Shown one piece after another: positions 62,154 to 64,000 of a stretch of 64,000 nucleotides of DNA; the first letter of the stretch is position 1, and every line of letters starts with the position of its first letter. The notes beneath the pieces were generated by a model. That model was not told the origin of the DNA. It made no database searches and saw only the letters and a list, made by a program, of their open reading frames with translations. The position numbers were made by a program, and so were the translations under genes. The stretch is from Pararobbsia alpina (GTDB taxonomy: Bacteria; Pseudomonadota; Gammaproteobacteria; Burkholderiales; Burkholderiaceae): the NCBI RefSeq assembly GCF_902859895.1, contig NZ_CADIKM010000004.1, positions 186,001 to 250,000 on the forward strand. Reading direction: 5' to 3'.

Positions 62154-63032
62154 CGCTCAAACCCAAGCTCGAAGAATCGTTCGACACGACGCTCGACGAT
62201 GCGCTGCAAGGTCGTACGAGCGCGACCACAACGGGCCTCGGCCATGTCGTGTCGACTGATTCGATCGATACCTCGCACGGCCCGATCCTTTATCTCGAGG
62301 ACGTGACGGTCAGCTTCGACGGTTTCCGTGCGCTCAACAAGCTCACCTTGTCGATCGACACAGGCGAGCTGCGCTGCGTAATCGGCCCGAACGGCGCGGG
62401 CAAGACCACCATGATGGACGTGATCACCGGCAAGACGCGGCTCGACTCGGGCAGCGTCTTTCTCGGTCAGTCGATCGACCTGACGCGGTTCAACGAGCCG
62501 CAGATCGCGATGAGCGGGGTCGGCCGCAATTCCAGAAGCCGACGGTCTTCGAACAGCACCCGGTCTGGGAAAACCTCGAACTCGCCATGCGCTTGCCGAA
62601 CGAGGACAGCCGCGGCTGGCTCGCCTCGCCGCGCGCGCGTCTCACCACCGATGCGCGCGAACACATCGAGAGCACGCTGGCGCTGCTGCATCTCGAAGCT
62701 GAAGCCTATCGCCAGACGGGCGAGTTCTCGCATGGCCAGAAGCAGCGGCTCGAAATCGGCATGCTGCTGATGCAGCGTCCGCAGCTGTTGTTGCTCGACG
62801 AGCCTGCCGCCGGCATGACCGACAACGAGACGATGCAGCTTGCGGAACTGCTCGACCGCCTGCGCGGCACGTGTTCGATGATGGTGTCGAACACGATATG
62901 GAATTCGTCGCCGCGCTGTCCGGCGAACATGGCCGCGTGACAGTGATGGCCGAAGGCAGCGTGCTCGCCGAAGGCACGCTCGATGCGGTCAAGCGCAACG
63001 AGACAGTGATCGAGTCCTATCTGGGCCGATAA
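62150..63032 (+). pseudogene. urtD: Urea ABC transporter ATPase UrtD, frameshifted twice
   Basis: The start is intact (MTLKPKLEESFDTTLDDALQ) and overlaps the urtC stop by four bases, as in a normal operon. Walker A is good (VIGPNGAGKTTMMDVITGKT). A one-base deletion near 62528 turns GVGRKFQKPTVFEQH into another frame. The downstream frame has SHGQKQRLEIGMLLMQRPQL and LLLDEPAAGMTDNET, then a second one-base loss near 62885 shifts the D-loop/H-loop region (expected V-E-H-D). The last part, VLAEGTLDAVKRNETVIESY, ends at 63032. Both changes are point-like, so decay is recent. Confidence 0.9.
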
Positions 63033-63077
63033 CCAAGCCGGGTGTCTGGCACCCGCTACCCAGCAAGGACGAAGACG

Positions 63078-63713
63078 ATGTTAGAAATCGACGCATTGAA
63101 TCAGTACTACGGCGGCAGCCACATCCTGCGCAACGTGACGATGACGGCGCCCGCCGGCAAGCTCACCGTGCTGCTCGGCCGCAACGGCGTAGGGCGAGAC
63201 CACCTTGTTGCGCTGCCTGATGGGTGTCGTGCAGGCGAAGAATGGCCACGTCAAATGGCGCGACCAGGTGCTGAGCGGCCTGCCTCCGTATGGCCGTGTC
63301 GAACGCGGGCTCGCCTACGTGCCGCAAGGGCGCCACATCTTTCCGCGTCTCACGGTCGAGGAGAACCTGCTGGTCGGCGCGGCCAGTCTGCCTAAGCGCG
63401 CCAAGACGATTCCGGAGCGGATCTATGAACTCTTTCCTGTGCTCAAGGACACGCGCGCGCGCCGCGGCGGCGATCTGTCGGGCGGCCAGCAGCAGCTCGC
63501 GATCGGCCGCGCGCTCATGAGCGAACCGCAGTTGCCCGCGACATCGGGAGGACTTTGCGCCGGCTTGTCAACGAGGACGGCATGACGATCCTGCTGGTCG
63601 AGCAGTACTACGATTTTGCACGCGAGCTCGCCGATCACTACTGGGTCATGAGCCGCGGCGAGATCGTCGCGGGTGGCGCGGGCAGCGACATGGATCAGGC
63701 GGGGATACGGTAG
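63078..63713 (+). pseudogene. urtE: Urea ABC transporter ATPase UrtE, frameshifted and deleted
   Basis: The start is typical (MLEIDALNQYYGGSHILRNV). In the Walker A region near 63192 an extra base shifts the frame, and even after correction the sequence would give G-E-T instead of G-K-T. The middle frame has LAYVPQGRHIFPRLTVEENL and GGDLSGGQQQLAIGRALMSE. A deletion near 63535 removes the Walker B and D-loop part completely and rejoins at IGRTLRRLVNEDGMTILLVE in another frame. The end is MDQAGIR, stop at 63713. Three independent lesions in one gene exclude function. Confidence 0.9.
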
Positions 63714-63795
63714 ATGATCGCAGTCTGAAGCCTCGCTGCACCCTCAATTGCCTGATAATGTTCATCCCTCTCCTTTGCCGCGCGCCTGTTGTCCG

Positions 63796-64000
63796 ATGAA
63801 CGTTCCTGCCGAGTCCGCTGTTTCCCTCACGTCGTCCGGGCGGGACGACCGATTGCGCAACCCTGGTTTTTTTGGAGCACCGGCCGATGCCGATGGCCTC
63901 GCAAATACTGGCGGTGCGGGTGCGGGTGCGGGTGCAGGTATGGACCCACGCTGGCACGGCCACCTCTCGCTTGGCTTCGAGCGGCACGGTACACGCACTG
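63796..64000 (+). CDS. ureD: Urease accessory protein UreD, 5' part only (runs off window)
   Basis: The last 205 bases encode the N-terminus of a urease accessory protein. WHGHLSLGFERHGTRT at residues 53-68 matches the start of UreD/UreH, which helps to insert nickel into urease. The 50 residues before it are polar and include a GAGAGAG run encoded by four GGTGCG-type hexamers (63913-63936). ATG 63796 is the first start. The gene follows the ruined urt operon in the usual urt-ure order and no lesion is visible in this part. The rest lies outside the window. Confidence 0.8.
   Translation, partial: MNVPAESAVSLTSSGRDDRLRNPGFFGAPADADGLANTGGAGAGAGAGMDPRWHGHLSLGFERHGTRT

Overview
The window is GC-rich DNA of Burkholderiaceae type; a Paraburkholderia or Caballeronia-like betaproteobacterium is my best guess. 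The reasons are a cepacian-like (bce) exopolysaccharide gene set, the urt-urease gene order at the right end, the aspartate/omega-amino acid aminotransferase, and gene styles such as TrmB, UppP and a DUF1439 protein. Species cannot be fixed from the sequence alone.

Positions 1-25846 hold an exopolysaccharide locus. A GlxA-type AraC regulator is followed by one long plus-strand operon: outer-membrane export protein, low-molecular-weight tyrosine phosphatase, Wzc-like tyrosine kinase, secreted beta-helix protein, acyltransferase, flippase, several glycosyltransferases, a polymerase candidate and an acetyltransferase. A minus-strand trio (wcaF-like, fcl, gmd) makes GDP-L-fucose. A divergent plus-strand operon (wcaI-like glycosyltransferase, ugd, small membrane protein, manC, gmm) supplies UDP-glucuronate and GDP-mannose. 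The initiating undecaprenyl-phosphate sugar transferase is not in the window.

Positions 25885-38546 hold a sugar-derivative catabolic regulon. A minus-strand operon (Gfo/Idh dehydrogenase, DUF993 protein, sugar isomerase-like protein, aldehyde dehydrogenase) and a plus-strand operon (ABC ATPase, two permeases, periplasmic binding protein, GMC oxidoreductase) flank a TetR-type regulator. Two matching palindromes lie at the two operon promoters and are probable binding sites for it. The substrate is unknown.

Positions 38547-44337 hold a berberine-bridge-type FAD oxidase with a tandemly duplicated N-terminus, a HAD-UbiA prenyltransferase with an SMR-like membrane protein, and a type B carboxylesterase.

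Positions 44390-51763 are accessory. A protein with an antitoxin-like C-terminus sits directly behind a perfect 43-bp palindrome. A 3.7-kb island lies between two identical 82-bp repeats made of the promoter and 5' half of tRNA-Gly(CCC). The island carries a DUF6155-like protein, an archaeo-eukaryotic-type primase, an SF2 helicase (the pair resembles a split TOTE-type conflict protein) and a small unknown gene. It has no integrase. This is the most interesting part of the window. Decayed DNA and a lone glycosyltransferase follow.

Positions 51972-59669 return to core-like genes: trmB, uppP, a DUF1439 protein, a PCMT-type methyltransferase, a rhodanese, a truncated TPR protein, an AraC regulator, an orphan MNT nucleotidyltransferase and an aminotransferase. 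From 60114 to 63713 the urea ABC transporter operon urtABCDE is in ruins: urtB is gone and the other four carry frameshifts or deletions. An apparently intact ureD runs off the right edge.
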